Assembly (NCBI GenBank): GCA_944321735.1
Contig: CALUMK010000004.1
Location: forward strand, 1 to 64,000
Direction of reading: 5' to 3'
Length of the DNA: 64,000 nt
Source: an uncultured Bacteroidales bacterium
GTDB taxonomy: Bacteria > Bacteroidota > Bacteroidia > Bacteroidales > P3
Shown: positions 34,761-43,971 of the stretch, piece by piece
How positions within the stretch are numbered: the first letter of the stretch is position 1
How the letters are laid out: every line of letters begins with the position of its first letter
Made by a program: the position numbers and the translations under genes
Notes under the pieces: model-generated
What the model was told of the DNA's origin: nothing
Seen by the model: only the letters and a program-made list of their open reading frames with translations
The model's database searches: none

Positions 34761-35072
34761 AATACCATCATATTTTAAAAAGGAACTACAAACATAGACA
34801 AAAGTCGAGGACAACGCAAAACAACCCTGTACGAATCCACACGCAGCCGTATAGGCATCAAAAGCAAGTCTCGGAATCTCCAATGCCCAACGAAGCCTAT
34901 ATCAAAAAAAAGAGGGCGTATCGCAAGATACACCCTCAAAAACTAAAACATTAAAAACAGATGCCGATACAAGATGGGAAACGCCCCTCCTTTGCTCCAT
35001 CCCGCACCACCGCAAAGCAGCCCGAAAACAAAGCCAAAATAACAACAAGGAGCTGATTCCCGTAGGTCAATC
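34761..35072. other. 312-bp intergenic region with the rpmA terminator
   Basis: Between rpmA and the SIMPL gene. Apart from the hairpin at 34904-34937 I see no gene or clear promoter. Confidence 0.7.
34904..34937 (-). terminator. Rho-independent terminator downstream of rpmA
   Basis: Minus strand: stem GAGGGTGTATC/GATACGCCCTC with loop TTGC, followed by eight T. It lies about 135 bp after the rpmA stop. Confidence 0.85.
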
Positions 35073-35336
35073 CTAGCTTTCGGCCGGAATAACCGAAACG
35101 TAAGGACGGCCAGTCAAACGGTTGCGCTTGAAAGTCACAACACCGTCAACCAAAGCAAAGAGCGTATGATCCTTGCCCAGACCTACATTCTGTCCCGGAT
35201 GGTACTTGGTACCCCGTTGACGTACAATAATATTGCCCGCAGTAGCCACTTGACCACCGAAAAGTTTCACACCCAAGCGTTTGCTTTCTGATTCACGACC
35301 GTTATCGGAACTACCGACGCCTTTCTTATGTGCCAT
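35073..35336 (-). CDS. rpmA: 50S ribosomal protein L27
   Basis: An 87-residue L27 with the family start [20 protein letters not shown], followed by [21 protein letters not shown] and the [11 protein letters not shown] motif. It sits near the peptidyl transferase centre of the large subunit. There is no N-terminal extension of the kind cleaved in Firmicutes. It lies downstream of rplU, the usual pair, with 71 bp between. Confidence 0.98.
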   Translation of the reverse strand: MAHKKGVGSSDNGRESESKRLGVKLFGGQVATAGNIIVRQRGTKYHPGQNVGLGKDHTLFALVDGVVTFKRNRLTGRPYVSVIPAES

Positions 35337-35407
35337 TGTTCTATTCCTTTAAAAGTTATTACTCCGTTAGTGGCGATGCCGCCTCCCCGGCGGCAACCCG
35401 CGCAAGA

Positions 35408-35716
35408 TTAGGCAATCTTTTCAATCTGGATTTGGGTCAAAGAAGCCCGGAAACCCGTGCGCTTCTGATAACCTTTCCTTCTCTTCTTCTTGAAGATGAT
35501 TACCTTGTCGCCTTTCACATGACCAAGGACTTTCGCAGTTACCTTGGAACCTTCCAAAGTAGGCATACCTACTTCAACCTGACCGTCGTTGTCCTTCAAC
35601 AGAACCTTGTTGAACTCAACACTGTCTCCTTCATTAGCTGCTAACCGGTTCACGATAACCTTCTGGTTTTCCTCAACCTTGAACTGCTGACCGGCTATAT
35701 CAACAATAGCGTACAT
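35408..35716 (-). CDS. rplU: 50S ribosomal protein L21
   Basis: A 102-residue L21 (MYAIVDIAGQQFKVEENQKV; KVLGHVKGDKVIIFKKKRRKGYQKRTGFR split over the C-terminal half). It binds 23S rRNA in the large subunit. The ATG at 35716 is the family start. A -7 box TATCTTTG lies about 30 bases upstream. Confidence 0.98.
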   Translation of the reverse strand: MYAIVDIAGQQFKVEENQKVIVNRLAANEGDSVEFNKVLLKDNDGQVEVGMPTLEGSKVTAKVLGHVKGDKVIIFKKKRRKGYQKRTGFRASLTQIQIEKIA

Positions 35717-35745
35717 ATCTTTAAGTATTTTCTCAAACAGGGGCG

Positions 35746-35753
35746 CAAAGATA
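35746..35753 (-). promoter_or_regulatory. -7 box of the rplU-rpmA promoter
   Basis: Minus-strand TATCTTTG matches TAnnTTTG exactly, 29 bases before the rplU ATG. The -33 region has only TTTAGG about 19-21 bases upstream instead of TTTG. Confidence 0.65.
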
Positions 35754-35952
35754 GGCAAGTTTTTTGAATTGTCCTAAATTTTCTACCCCTATTTTACAAC
35801 AAACAAGATAACAAAATACAAATCATTAAATTAAGTTATCAACGCCTGTTCATACTATGTTGACAACTCGCCCGATTTCTTCCGTCAGATTCCTACTTAC
35901 AACCACCCAAGCATCAATACTTGCCGCCAACAAACAATCCCCGCAAGCCGAC

Positions 35953-38900
35953 TTACCGGGCTTTCTCTTCCACCGCCGCCGAATCCTCCCCGCGAGGCAC
36001 CACCGGGAAATCCACCCGGCGGATCACCCGTCTTTCCCGATTCATCCAGCCCTCGAACTGGTTCACAATCTGCCGTCCCAGATCCAAACGCGCGCTATCC
36101 ACCGCTTTGACAGCAGCCGGCGTGAACGAATCCTTGTACAAGACCTTGCCCAAGCCGATCTTCATCTTGTCCATATTGCCCCGCACGTTCACACCCAAAC
36201 GGAACGGCAGCGGCGATTTCAAAACCGAGATATGGTAATCGAAATTCATCGCCAGGTCCTGATGCCCGCCAACCGCCACCTTGTAACGGTCGATTTCTAT
36301 CATGAACGGATATACCGTCACTTCCCCGTCCTGTACCGTTACCACCGCCGAGATACTGTCAATCATGTTCCTTTCCTTGTTCTTGAACATCAACAGCTTG
36401 GAAATCTCCGCAAAAGTCTCCCCGTCCAACAGCACCAACTGCTCGCCATGCAAGCGCAAAGCCGCCGTCAACGAAGGCAATACAATAGTCATCGTTGAAT
36501 CCAAGCGGGAAGAAATCTCCGTCTGCACGTCCACCGTGCCTTGGAACGAACGTAACATAGGCAATGTCGAATCCAAGGAAGGTATGAACTCGATCAGCTT
36601 TTCTATCTGGATGTCATGGATATCCAAGTCGAAACCAGCGTCCGCCTGCTTGGGCGAGGGCGTGGTATACACCATGCTCAGTTTCATCGAAGCCCCCATC
36701 GCCTCCAAATCCAATTCCCGCAAATTCACCGCCCGATTCCGCAGCACGGCATCCCCCTTGATATTCTCAAACAGCATCTTGTCGTAAATCACCTTCTTGG
36801 CATCCAGCTTCAGCTCCAGATCCAGCTTGTCCGGCACCAAGAACAAAGCGATATCCTCCATCAAGGTATCCTGCACGGAAGCCGTCTCCACGGCATCGTC
36901 CAAGGCATCCTGCGCCGCTTCCTCCGCCGCCGTCATCTCGTTCAGGTTCTGCAAGGAAGTATCCACCGGCTTGGAAATCGAGTTAATCAGCTGGTTGCAG
37001 TCCAGCATCTTCGACTTCAGCGTAATATCCGCCTTCAGCGTCTCGCCCATGTAAAAGACCTTGAACAGCTTCTTGAACGAACCTTTGATGGTGAGCTGCG
37101 AACGCCCCATCCGGAGATTGGCTCGCTGAATATCCACATTGCCCCCGTCCACCTTGGCTTTCAAACGGTTGAACCTCAACGGCTGCGCGAAATCGGGCAC
37201 AATGAACACCGCCCGGCGGAAATCCACATTGGCCTTCGGATACCAGATGGAATCCTTCAGATGCGTCAAATCCACATGCACCGTCCCTTTACGCAGCTTG
37301 GCTTCCGCCTGTCCCGAACGGGCATAAATCGTATCCGTCTCGAAATCGAACAAAGCATAGGCCCGCTTGGGATTCTTGGGATGCGGCTTCAAGGTCGCCT
37401 TGGCCTCGGTATGCGTATTGAAGAAAAACAAGGTATCGGCCAGCTTGGCAAACACTTTCTTGAACTTGATGTCCGCCGTCAACAAGGCAACATGCCCCGA
37501 ATCCTTGGGCGGCACCGTCAAGGCGCGGACCCGCAAGGTATCCATATACGCCTTTATATGTTTCCCGTTCCACAACAGCTTATGAATCGTGAAATTGGCG
37601 CCAAGGTAACGGTCTCCCTGAAACTTGAATGTGGCATTGGCCTTGGAATAGAAATCCTTAGCCGTATCGTTCAAGTAAATACGATCCAGACCCAAAGTCC
37701 CCTTCATCTGGATCTTCCCGTAATTCTCGTTCCGGATATCCTCCAGCTTGAAATGCCCCTTCAAATCGGCTTCCAGGACCCCGCCCATCGCCACGCCCGG
37801 CTGCAAGGGGAAAATCTTATGCAGCACCGACAAGTCCACATTCGTGTTCGTGGACAGGCTCACCACTGGTTCTGTGAGCAGATGCTCCACCTTGCACGAG
37901 GCCAGCACATCCACATCCATCGCCTTGAGCCGGAAAATCTTCAGATCGGCATAGGAGTCCTTGCGCTTGCTCATATCCACAAAGGCATCGAAGTCGGCCG
38001 TCAGCGTGTCTATCCCATATGGCATCCCCGCGTAATGCGCCGAACCGTTCTTGATCCGAATTTTCAGCGAAGCCTCCGGCATCTTCCCCTTCCCGTAAAT
38101 CCCGTGCAGTTTGCCGCCCAGAGAGACCTCCCCTTCGGCATCCACGTCGCTCTTGGCCAGCACGGACTCCGGAATCATCGAAAGCACATCCTTGAGCGAG
38201 GGCGTCCTCAGGCCGAAGCCCAAATCCATCGCGATGCCGTGCTGCGCCGTGTCCACGCGGAAGTTGCCTCTGGCGGCGAAACCGATATCGTTCACCTTCA
38301 CCACCGCCTTGTTCAAATGGCAGACCAAGGAATCCCGGTTGATATCCAGATTGGTCTTGATGCCCAACGAAACCTTGTTGACCAAAAGCTCGTCGTCCTG
38401 CCAGAAAAGCACATTGTCGTTGCTGAAATCCAGTTTCAAGCGCGACACCGGCTTGGAAAGGCTCAAGCGAGCCCGCAAGTCCGCGCCTTCTACCCGGCCA
38501 TAGACCCGGTTGGACCGATCATCGAAATAGACATAGGCATCGTTCAGAATCAAGGAACGTACATGGATGCCCCGGATTACCGGCGAAGCGGCCGTATCAG
38601 ACACGACCGTATCAGAAGCCGCCGAATCGGCATCCGCCCCATTCACCGTATCGGAAAGCACCGAATCCGCCATCAAAGCTGCGGAATCCGCCCCGGCCAT
38701 CGAAGCCGCCATCAGCAAGGAATCGCTTTCCCCGGCATCGCTCTCTTTGAAAATATCGTAGTTCGAAACCCCGTTCTTGTCCGTAAACAAGTACATGCGG
38801 GCGCTGTCTATCGTGATATTGCGCACCACGACCCGCTGGCGCGCCAGATACGCCCCAAGGTTCGCCTTGACCCGGCAATCCTTGAAACTAATCAGCGTAT

Positions 38901-39351
38901 CGGTCTTGTCGAAACAGGAATCCTTCAAGGCATGGGAGACCACCAGGCCGTCCTTCACATCCAAAGCCACGCGGGGGTAAGTGGAAAAAAACGTCAGTTC
39001 CACGCTGCCTATCTTCACCTCGGCATCCAGATAATCGCTGGCAATCCTCTCCACCACCGGCGTCACCTTTTCCGGCGTGAAGATGAAATTAATCAGAAAG
39101 GCCACGATGCCCGTCAACAGCAGGATTAACGAAAAGAAGGTAATCAGGCATATCTTGACAATCCGCCAGGCTTTCTTTTTCTTCTTGCGGGCTTTATGAC
39201 TATCCGGCAAATCCGAAGACTCCGATTCGGATGAATTGACGGGTCCGGATTCCGGTTTAACCGGTTCGGCTTCCTCAACAGCCGTTTCCGAACGTCCTCC
39301 TGCTTCGCCAGGCAAAAGCGTATTCTGTTCATTCATATCCTGTTCCTGCAT
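35953..39351 (-). CDS. AsmA-like envelope protein
   Basis: A 1132-residue protein. A Ser/Glu/Pro-rich cytoplasmic N-terminus and basic KARKKKKKAWRIVK stretch lead to one membrane segment at about 68-90 (CLITFFSLILLLTGIVAFLI). It is followed by NFIFTPEKVTPVVERIASDYLDAEVKIGSVEL, split here as the typical AsmA opening. The remainder is repetitive beta structure with amphipathic strands, and ends in an AsmA_2-like region (about 800-1100: LSMVYTTPSPKQADAGFDLD, MDKMKIGLGKVLYKDSF). AsmA-like proteins act as lipid-transfer bridges between inner and outer membrane. A Ser/Ala/Asp-rich insertion lies around residues 205-265. It is a single gene with no operon partner. Confidence 0.85.
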   Translation of the reverse strand: MQEQDMNEQNTLLPGEAGGRSETAVEEAEPVKPESGPVNSSESESSDLPDSHKARKKKKKAWRIVKICLITFFSLILLLTGIVAFLINFIFTPEKVTPVVERIASDYLDAEVKIGSVELTFFSTYPRVALDVKDGLVVSHALKDSCFDKTDTLISFKDCRVKANLGAYLARQRVVVRNITIDSARMYLFTDKNGVSNYDIFKESDAGESDSLLMAASMAGADSAALMADSVLSDTVNGADADSAASDTVVSDTAASPVIRGIHVRSLILNDAYVYFDDRSNRVYGRVEGADLRARLSLSKPVSRLKLDFSNDNVLFWQDDELLVNKVSLGIKTNLDINRDSLVCHLNKAVVKVNDIGFAARGNFRVDTAQHGIAMDLGFGLRTPSLKDVLSMIPESVLAKSDVDAEGEVSLGGKLHGIYGKGKMPEASLKIRIKNGSAHYAGMPYGIDTLTADFDAFVDMSKRKDSYADLKIFRLKAMDVDVLASCKVEHLLTEPVVSLSTNTNVDLSVLHKIFPLQPGVAMGGVLEADLKGHFKLEDIRNENYGKIQMKGTLGLDRIYLNDTAKDFYSKANATFKFQGDRYLGANFTIHKLLWNGKHIKAYMDTLRVRALTVPPKDSGHVALLTADIKFKKVFAKLADTLFFFNTHTEAKATLKPHPKNPKRAYALFDFETDTIYARSGQAEAKLRKGTVHVDLTHLKDSIWYPKANVDFRRAVFIVPDFAQPLRFNRLKAKVDGGNVDIQRANLRMGRSQLTIKGSFKKLFKVFYMGETLKADITLKSKMLDCNQLINSISKPVDTSLQNLNEMTAAEEAAQDALDDAVETASVQDTLMEDIALFLVPDKLDLELKLDAKKVIYDKMLFENIKGDAVLRNRAVNLRELDLEAMGASMKLSMVYTTPSPKQADAGFDLDIHDIQIEKLIEFIPSLDSTLPMLRSFQGTVDVQTEISSRLDSTMTIVLPSLTAALRLHGEQLVLLDGETFAEISKLLMFKNKERNMIDSISAVVTVQDGEVTVYPFMIEIDRYKVAVGGHQDLAMNFDYHISVLKSPLPFRLGVNVRGNMDKMKIGLGKVLYKDSFTPAAVKAVDSARLDLGRQIVNQFEGWMNRERRVIRRVDFPVVPRGEDSAAVEEKAR

Positions 39352-39422
39352 GACAATAGAATTGTTTTCCAGAACGGCAAAATTAGGGCATATTTCTTAA
39401 AAATCGCATCCAGCCCGCCAAA

Positions 39423-41057
39423 TCATAACTGCTTCCTCATCCGAGCGATAGGAATCCCCAAGCCTTCCCTGTACTTGGCCACCGTCCGCCGGGCCAGCAC
39501 GAAACCCTGCTGGCGCAAAGCCGACTCCAGTTCATCGTCGGTCAGAGGCGAGCGCTTGTCCTCCTTGTCCACCAGCTGCTGCAAGGCCGCTTTGACCCGG
39601 GAAGTGGAAATTTCCTCGCCCTCTTCGTTTTCCGTGGACTGCGAGAAGAACTCCTTGACCAAAAAGGTGCCGAAATGGGTCTGGATGTATTTGTTATTGA
39701 TTACCCGCGAAACCGTGGAAATATCCATGCCCACTTTCTCGGCGATATCCTTCAGCCGCATCGGCTTCAACTTGGCAATATCCCCTTCCAAAAAATAATC
39801 GTGCTGGTAGTCCACCACGGCCTGCATGATACGCAGCATCGTGCTCTTCCGCTGCCGGATCATTTCCATGAACCAACGAGCCGAATCTATCTTCTGCATC
39901 ACGAATTGCGCCGCCTCCCGAGTCTTGCGGTGCTTGACGCTTTCTTGCATAGAGGCTGCTGCTCCGTCACTCCCTGCCTGCAAATTACCCGCCGTACCGC
40001 TTTGCTGCTGCGCTCCGTACTCCTCCAACATCTGCTCGTAAGCCGGGCTTACTTTCAGGTTAGGGTCGTTCTTGGCATTCAACGACAAAACCAATTGGCC
40101 ATCTTCGTTGGTCAGATAAAAATCCGGTATCAGGGTAGGAGCTTCGGGCGATGCCGATTCCGACCCGCTCTGTCCCGGCTTGGGATTCAAGCTCCGAATC
40201 AAATCCATCGCCTCTTTCAATGCATCCTCATCCACTTTCAAGCGCTCGGCTATTCTCCCGTATTGCCGACGTGCAAACTCATCAAAGCACTTATCCAACA
40301 CCCTGTAAGCCAACTGCATGATATCCATCTCCTCCGCACTGGCTTGCCGTTCCCGAGCATCCGCCATCCCGTTCCGGAGCTGAATCATCAAACATTCCCG
40401 CAAATCCCTGCCTCCAATGCCCCAAGGCTCCATGCTTTGCACCATCTTCAAGACTTCTTCCACCTGCTGCGGGCTCACCATCAAATTGAGCGTGAAAGCC
40501 ATATCATTGACCATAGCATCCACGGAACGTTGCAGATACCCATCTCCGTCTATATTCCCTATAATCACCTCGCCTATCTGCCGCTGCACCGGACTCAACG
40601 GCAACATGCCCAACTCGCTGCGCAACTGTTCCTGGAAACCTTGCTTGAAACGTACCGGATTCTCGTATTCCTCATCCGGGTCACGATAATTACCGGCTTT
40701 GAGCTTGTAGGCATAATCATCCTTGTCCCGGTCGATGTAATCGTTCACATCATATTCATCCTGAGCCCTATCCGAAGCCTCGGAATCCGAAACCGAATCG
40801 ATCCGGGAGTCCGAAGCACTGTCATCGTCATTCGAATGAACCTCATCCGGCCCGTCCTTCAACTGACTGATGGACAATTCATCCTGCTGCTTTCCCTCGT
40901 CCCCTTCCTCCAAAGCCGGATTGCTCTGCAGCTCATCCTTGATCCGCTGCTCCAGATCCATCGTAGTCACCTGCATCAACTTCAACAGCTGTACTTGCTG
41001 AGGCGAAAGCCTCTGCATCATTTTCTGGGAAAGGTTCTGCTTTAAATTCAATGCCAT
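39423..41057 (-). CDS. rpoN: RNA polymerase sigma-54 factor
   Basis: A 544-residue RpoN. Region I is at the start (LKQNLSQKMMQRLSPQQVQL, then LLKLMQ). An acidic region II (about 45-110) is followed by the core-binding domain (about 120-330) and the helix-turn-helix DNA-binding part (DIAEKVGMDISTVSRVINNK). The RpoN box that reads the -24 promoter element, RRTVAKYREG, is near the C-terminus. The start at MALNLKQN is the family start; a longer upstream reading is unlikely. Sigma-54 needs an AAA+ activator; none is in the window. Confidence 0.97.
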   Translation of the reverse strand: MALNLKQNLSQKMMQRLSPQQVQLLKLMQVTTMDLEQRIKDELQSNPALEEGDEGKQQDELSISQLKDGPDEVHSNDDDSASDSRIDSVSDSEASDRAQDEYDVNDYIDRDKDDYAYKLKAGNYRDPDEEYENPVRFKQGFQEQLRSELGMLPLSPVQRQIGEVIIGNIDGDGYLQRSVDAMVNDMAFTLNLMVSPQQVEEVLKMVQSMEPWGIGGRDLRECLMIQLRNGMADARERQASAEEMDIMQLAYRVLDKCFDEFARRQYGRIAERLKVDEDALKEAMDLIRSLNPKPGQSGSESASPEAPTLIPDFYLTNEDGQLVLSLNAKNDPNLKVSPAYEQMLEEYGAQQQSGTAGNLQAGSDGAAASMQESVKHRKTREAAQFVMQKIDSARWFMEMIRQRKSTMLRIMQAVVDYQHDYFLEGDIAKLKPMRLKDIAEKVGMDISTVSRVINNKYIQTHFGTFLVKEFFSQSTENEEGEEISTSRVKAALQQLVDKEDKRSPLTDDELESALRQQGFVLARRTVAKYREGLGIPIARMRKQL

Positions 41058-41193
41058 AAATGATACTTTAAGCAACTCCTGCTTCCAGCAAAGCCTCCCG
41101 ACCGCCTCTCAAGACATCAGGAGCATCCCCCATAGAAGCCGCATCAAATTGTCAAAACTCCGCGAATGTACAAAAAGCTTGGCATATCCGCCC

Positions 41194-42591
41194 CTATCCG
41201 CGCGGTTCCGTCCCTATCCTCCTTTGCCGCGACAACACGGCAATCAGCCCATAAATGCCCCAAGGGTAGACAAAACCATAGACCCCGTTCATGAACATAT
41301 CCGTCATGCAGACCAATAGCAAGCCCAAGCCCCATATCCACCATAAAACATCCCGGCTCCGGCACAAATAAAGGAAGGCTTTGCCGAGAAACCACAGGAA
41401 AAGCAACAGCCCCAACACGCCATGAGAAACCCATAAAGCCAAGAACTGGTTATGCGGGTGGGTATAGACTTCCGGGTAATCAGGATACAACTGATGGAAC
41501 TTTTCCGAAAAAACTTTCCGGCTGTCGGTACCGATGCCAATCCAAGGATTTTCCCGAATCAAGCTGAAAGCGGTGTTCCAGCAATACAAGCGAGGCAAAG
41601 CCGAACGGTCATCGAACACTTCGCCTCCTTTCTCCTTGCCAGCCAGGGTCTGCAAAGACTCCATTGATTTCTTGACCCGGTTCGTCACCCCTTTGCCCAT
41701 CACGGCCAATGCGCTGCCGCCTATCAACACGGTAACCGCAAGCAAACCCAGCGCCTTCCCATATTGCCTGTGAACCAAGGTTTGCACTCCTAAAATCAGG
41801 AAAGTGCAGCAAAAGAGGATCTGTCCTATCTTGGAATTGGACGTCAACAAGACAAGACCCAGAAAGGCCATCGCGAACCATCCGGCAAAACATCGCTTGG
41901 GCGACTGGAAAAAGACATCGCCCCGAATCCAGGCCATCCCCGTCAATGCAAACGCGAAATTCAGCAGCAAGGCCTCATAGGTTGTATGTATCAGTTCCTT
42001 GCCGGCCATATAGGGCCCTTGGTACGACAGGAACTGGTTCAAGGCCACCTTCCAGCCCCGCTGGTGATAGGGAATCAAATCCGGATTCGAGAAGAACACC
42101 TCCGTCATGATGCCTGTCTTCACCAAGCATTCCAGCAGGCAACCCGCCACGAAACAGACAGCGAACCACCTTAGACGCTTGGCCGTGAAGAAGACCGGCT
42201 TCATGCCTAAGAACAACAAGGGGTACAGGATTATTGAAAGATTGCGCCCGCAGGTCCGCCAAGCGTCCGCCTTATCCTCCGCATACGACACGCCGATTAA
42301 AAGCAACAGGTACAACAGGAGCAAGGGAAGAAAGGAAGCCACGTCCCGCCATCCTATTCTCCCTCCTTTGGGCAAAAGGACGGCATGAGCCACCGAAATA
42401 CCCACGCAAACGCCTAACAAGTAAGAATAGACGTGCCAAGGCAGCCAGAAAAACCCCACTAACAAACAAATGGCTATCACCTGCAAGACAACGAACAGTC
42501 CTCTGAAAAAGCGGATATAAACATTCCTTCCCGTTTCCGGGAAAGCGTCCTGCGCCAGGATTCCTTCCCACAGCACTGTCCTCAACTTCAT
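41194..42591 (-). CDS. O-antigen ligase/polymerase family membrane protein
   Basis: A 465-residue protein with about ten membrane segments and the large periplasmic loop of the WaaL/Wzy_C family. The loop has RLYCWNTAFSLIRENPWIGI, a GTDS stretch and the signature YTHPHNQFLALWVSHG, where the His/Asn motif is characteristic. It probably joins or polymerises lipid-linked glycans at the periplasmic face of the inner membrane. Ligase and polymerase cannot be told apart by reading. It overlaps the upstream polymerase-like gene by 4 bp. Confidence 0.83.
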   Translation of the reverse strand: MKLRTVLWEGILAQDAFPETGRNVYIRFFRGLFVVLQVIAICLLVGFFWLPWHVYSYLLGVCVGISVAHAVLLPKGGRIGWRDVASFLPLLLLYLLLLIGVSYAEDKADAWRTCGRNLSIILYPLLFLGMKPVFFTAKRLRWFAVCFVAGCLLECLVKTGIMTEVFFSNPDLIPYHQRGWKVALNQFLSYQGPYMAGKELIHTTYEALLLNFAFALTGMAWIRGDVFFQSPKRCFAGWFAMAFLGLVLLTSNSKIGQILFCCTFLILGVQTLVHRQYGKALGLLAVTVLIGGSALAVMGKGVTNRVKKSMESLQTLAGKEKGGEVFDDRSALPRLYCWNTAFSLIRENPWIGIGTDSRKVFSEKFHQLYPDYPEVYTHPHNQFLALWVSHGVLGLLLFLWFLGKAFLYLCRSRDVLWWIWGLGLLLVCMTDMFMNGVYGFVYPWGIYGLIAVLSRQRRIGTEPRG

Positions 42592-43901
42592 CTCGCACCG
42601 GATTTAAGGGATGACGGGCGATAGCCAGGCGGCAACAGCCGGGGCTGCCGGCTCCGGTTCTCCGCCCAAAAGCAGATTTCGGCCAGCATGGCAAGGAAAA
42701 TGGGTACCGTAATGAAACTCAGAAGCTTCAAATAAAATTCGAACCACCCCATAAATAAAAATCCACAAATCCATGCCAGCCAGACTAAAGCAAACAGATT
42801 TGCCCGCTGACGTGCCACAAAAAACAACATGCTCACCAAACAAGAAAACAGGAAAACAAAAATAGCAGCATGCCAAGGCCCGATAAAAACATATAATGAT
42901 CCCATGAATGTCCTGACATTGGTCCCGGCATCCAAAGAAGTCGTCTTGACAAACCTGTCATTGATTTGGTCCACCACCGGCTTCCCTGTCAACACATTAG
43001 CGATATTGATGAACGAAGTATATATCTTATCCGGATCCCTCTCTTCCATTATTCCTTTTGCCATATCCTCGCTAAATCCATAGACACCCGCTACCAGATA
43101 GGTGACAAAATGCCTCTGGATATACCGGGCGGTCATGCTCGCGTATTCCGAACGGGTTACATTGTACTGCTTGGTAGCCCAGTCCGCCCTGACAAGGAAC
43201 ATCGAAACCCAATAGGAAGCAAAGAAAAAGACAAAGCCGAACACGGCCACACCCAGCACCATCTTCAACTTCAAATGCATCCGTTTCATCAAAAGACGCA
43301 AAATCAAGGCACTGACTATAGGAATAATCATCCAGCCCTTAACCATACACAAAAAAGCCACTACCAAAAATCCTAATATATATAGCGCATACTTTTTATG
43401 ATGCTTGTCGATCAAGAACATCCAGATAATGCCCAATATCATCATCACCGTGGACAAATGCCCGAACAGGCCGTTCCCGGAGAATTTGGACCCGAAGGCA
43501 TCGCTCCCGATAGGGGCCGAATAGGTCAGGATCAGGAAAACCGTCCAGAAAAAGAACAGCACCAGGATGATCTGGGTCACTTTCCCCAAAACCTGCCGGG
43601 TAGCTTCCGGGACCTCCACCTGCGGCAGATCCTTCCCACGGGTCGCTGCCGAAAACAATATCCCGAAAAAGAAACTGGGAATAAAGAAAAGCGCGATGCC
43701 GACCACCCAGACCCAGACGCTCGGATAATAAAATGGAACAAAACCCATTTTCCCGTCAATTCCCATGCAGAAAGCCAGCACCACGGCATAGGGCACCATC
43801 AAACAGTTCAAGGGGGTATAGGGAGTCCGCCATAGCTTTCTTTCTATCAAAGCCATAAGCAGCACCTCCACATACAATACTATGACCGGAAGAATTTCCA
43901 T
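42588..43901 (-). CDS. Polysaccharide polymerase-like membrane protein (Wzy-like, first)
   Basis: A 437-residue protein with about twelve membrane segments. The layout (ALIERKLWRTPYTPLNCLMVPYAV at the start, RYIQRHFVTYLVAGVYGFSEDMA and DAGTNVRTFMGSLYVFIGPW in loops) is shared with the next gene upstream at 43949-45238, although overall identity is low. This is the pattern of Wzy/oligosaccharide repeat-unit polymerases of Bacteroidota. It overlaps the ligase-like gene by 4 bp, so the two are translationally coupled. Confidence 0.7.
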   Translation of the reverse strand: MEILPVIVLYVEVLLMALIERKLWRTPYTPLNCLMVPYAVVLAFCMGIDGKMGFVPFYYPSVWVWVVGIALFFIPSFFFGILFSAATRGKDLPQVEVPEATRQVLGKVTQIILVLFFFWTVFLILTYSAPIGSDAFGSKFSGNGLFGHLSTVMMILGIIWMFLIDKHHKKYALYILGFLVVAFLCMVKGWMIIPIVSALILRLLMKRMHLKLKMVLGVAVFGFVFFFASYWVSMFLVRADWATKQYNVTRSEYASMTARYIQRHFVTYLVAGVYGFSEDMAKGIMEERDPDKIYTSFINIANVLTGKPVVDQINDRFVKTTSLDAGTNVRTFMGSLYVFIGPWHAAIFVFLFSCLVSMLFFVARQRANLFALVWLAWICGFLFMGWFEFYLKLLSFITVPIFLAMLAEICFWAENRSRQPRLLPPGYRPSSLKSGAR

Positions 43902-43931
43902 ATTCCTTATCTCCTAATTCCTTGAACGCGC

Positions 43932-43971
43932 AAAAGTACGGACTCTTTTCAAAAAGTACGGACTCTTTTCA
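43932..43971. repeat. Perfect 20-bp tandem duplication
   Basis: AAAAGTACGGACTCTTTTCA is present twice in direct tandem, 43932-43951 and 43952-43971. The stop codon of the polymerase-like gene at 43949 lies at the junction, so the upstream copy adds the gene's last residues (VRTF) and its stop. Confidence 0.9.

Noticed and set aside
35953-39129. 837-codon plus-strand open frame opposite the AsmA-like gene
   Set aside because: Composition is His/Gln/Arg-rich and without domain features, typical of an antisense shadow of a GC-biased gene.
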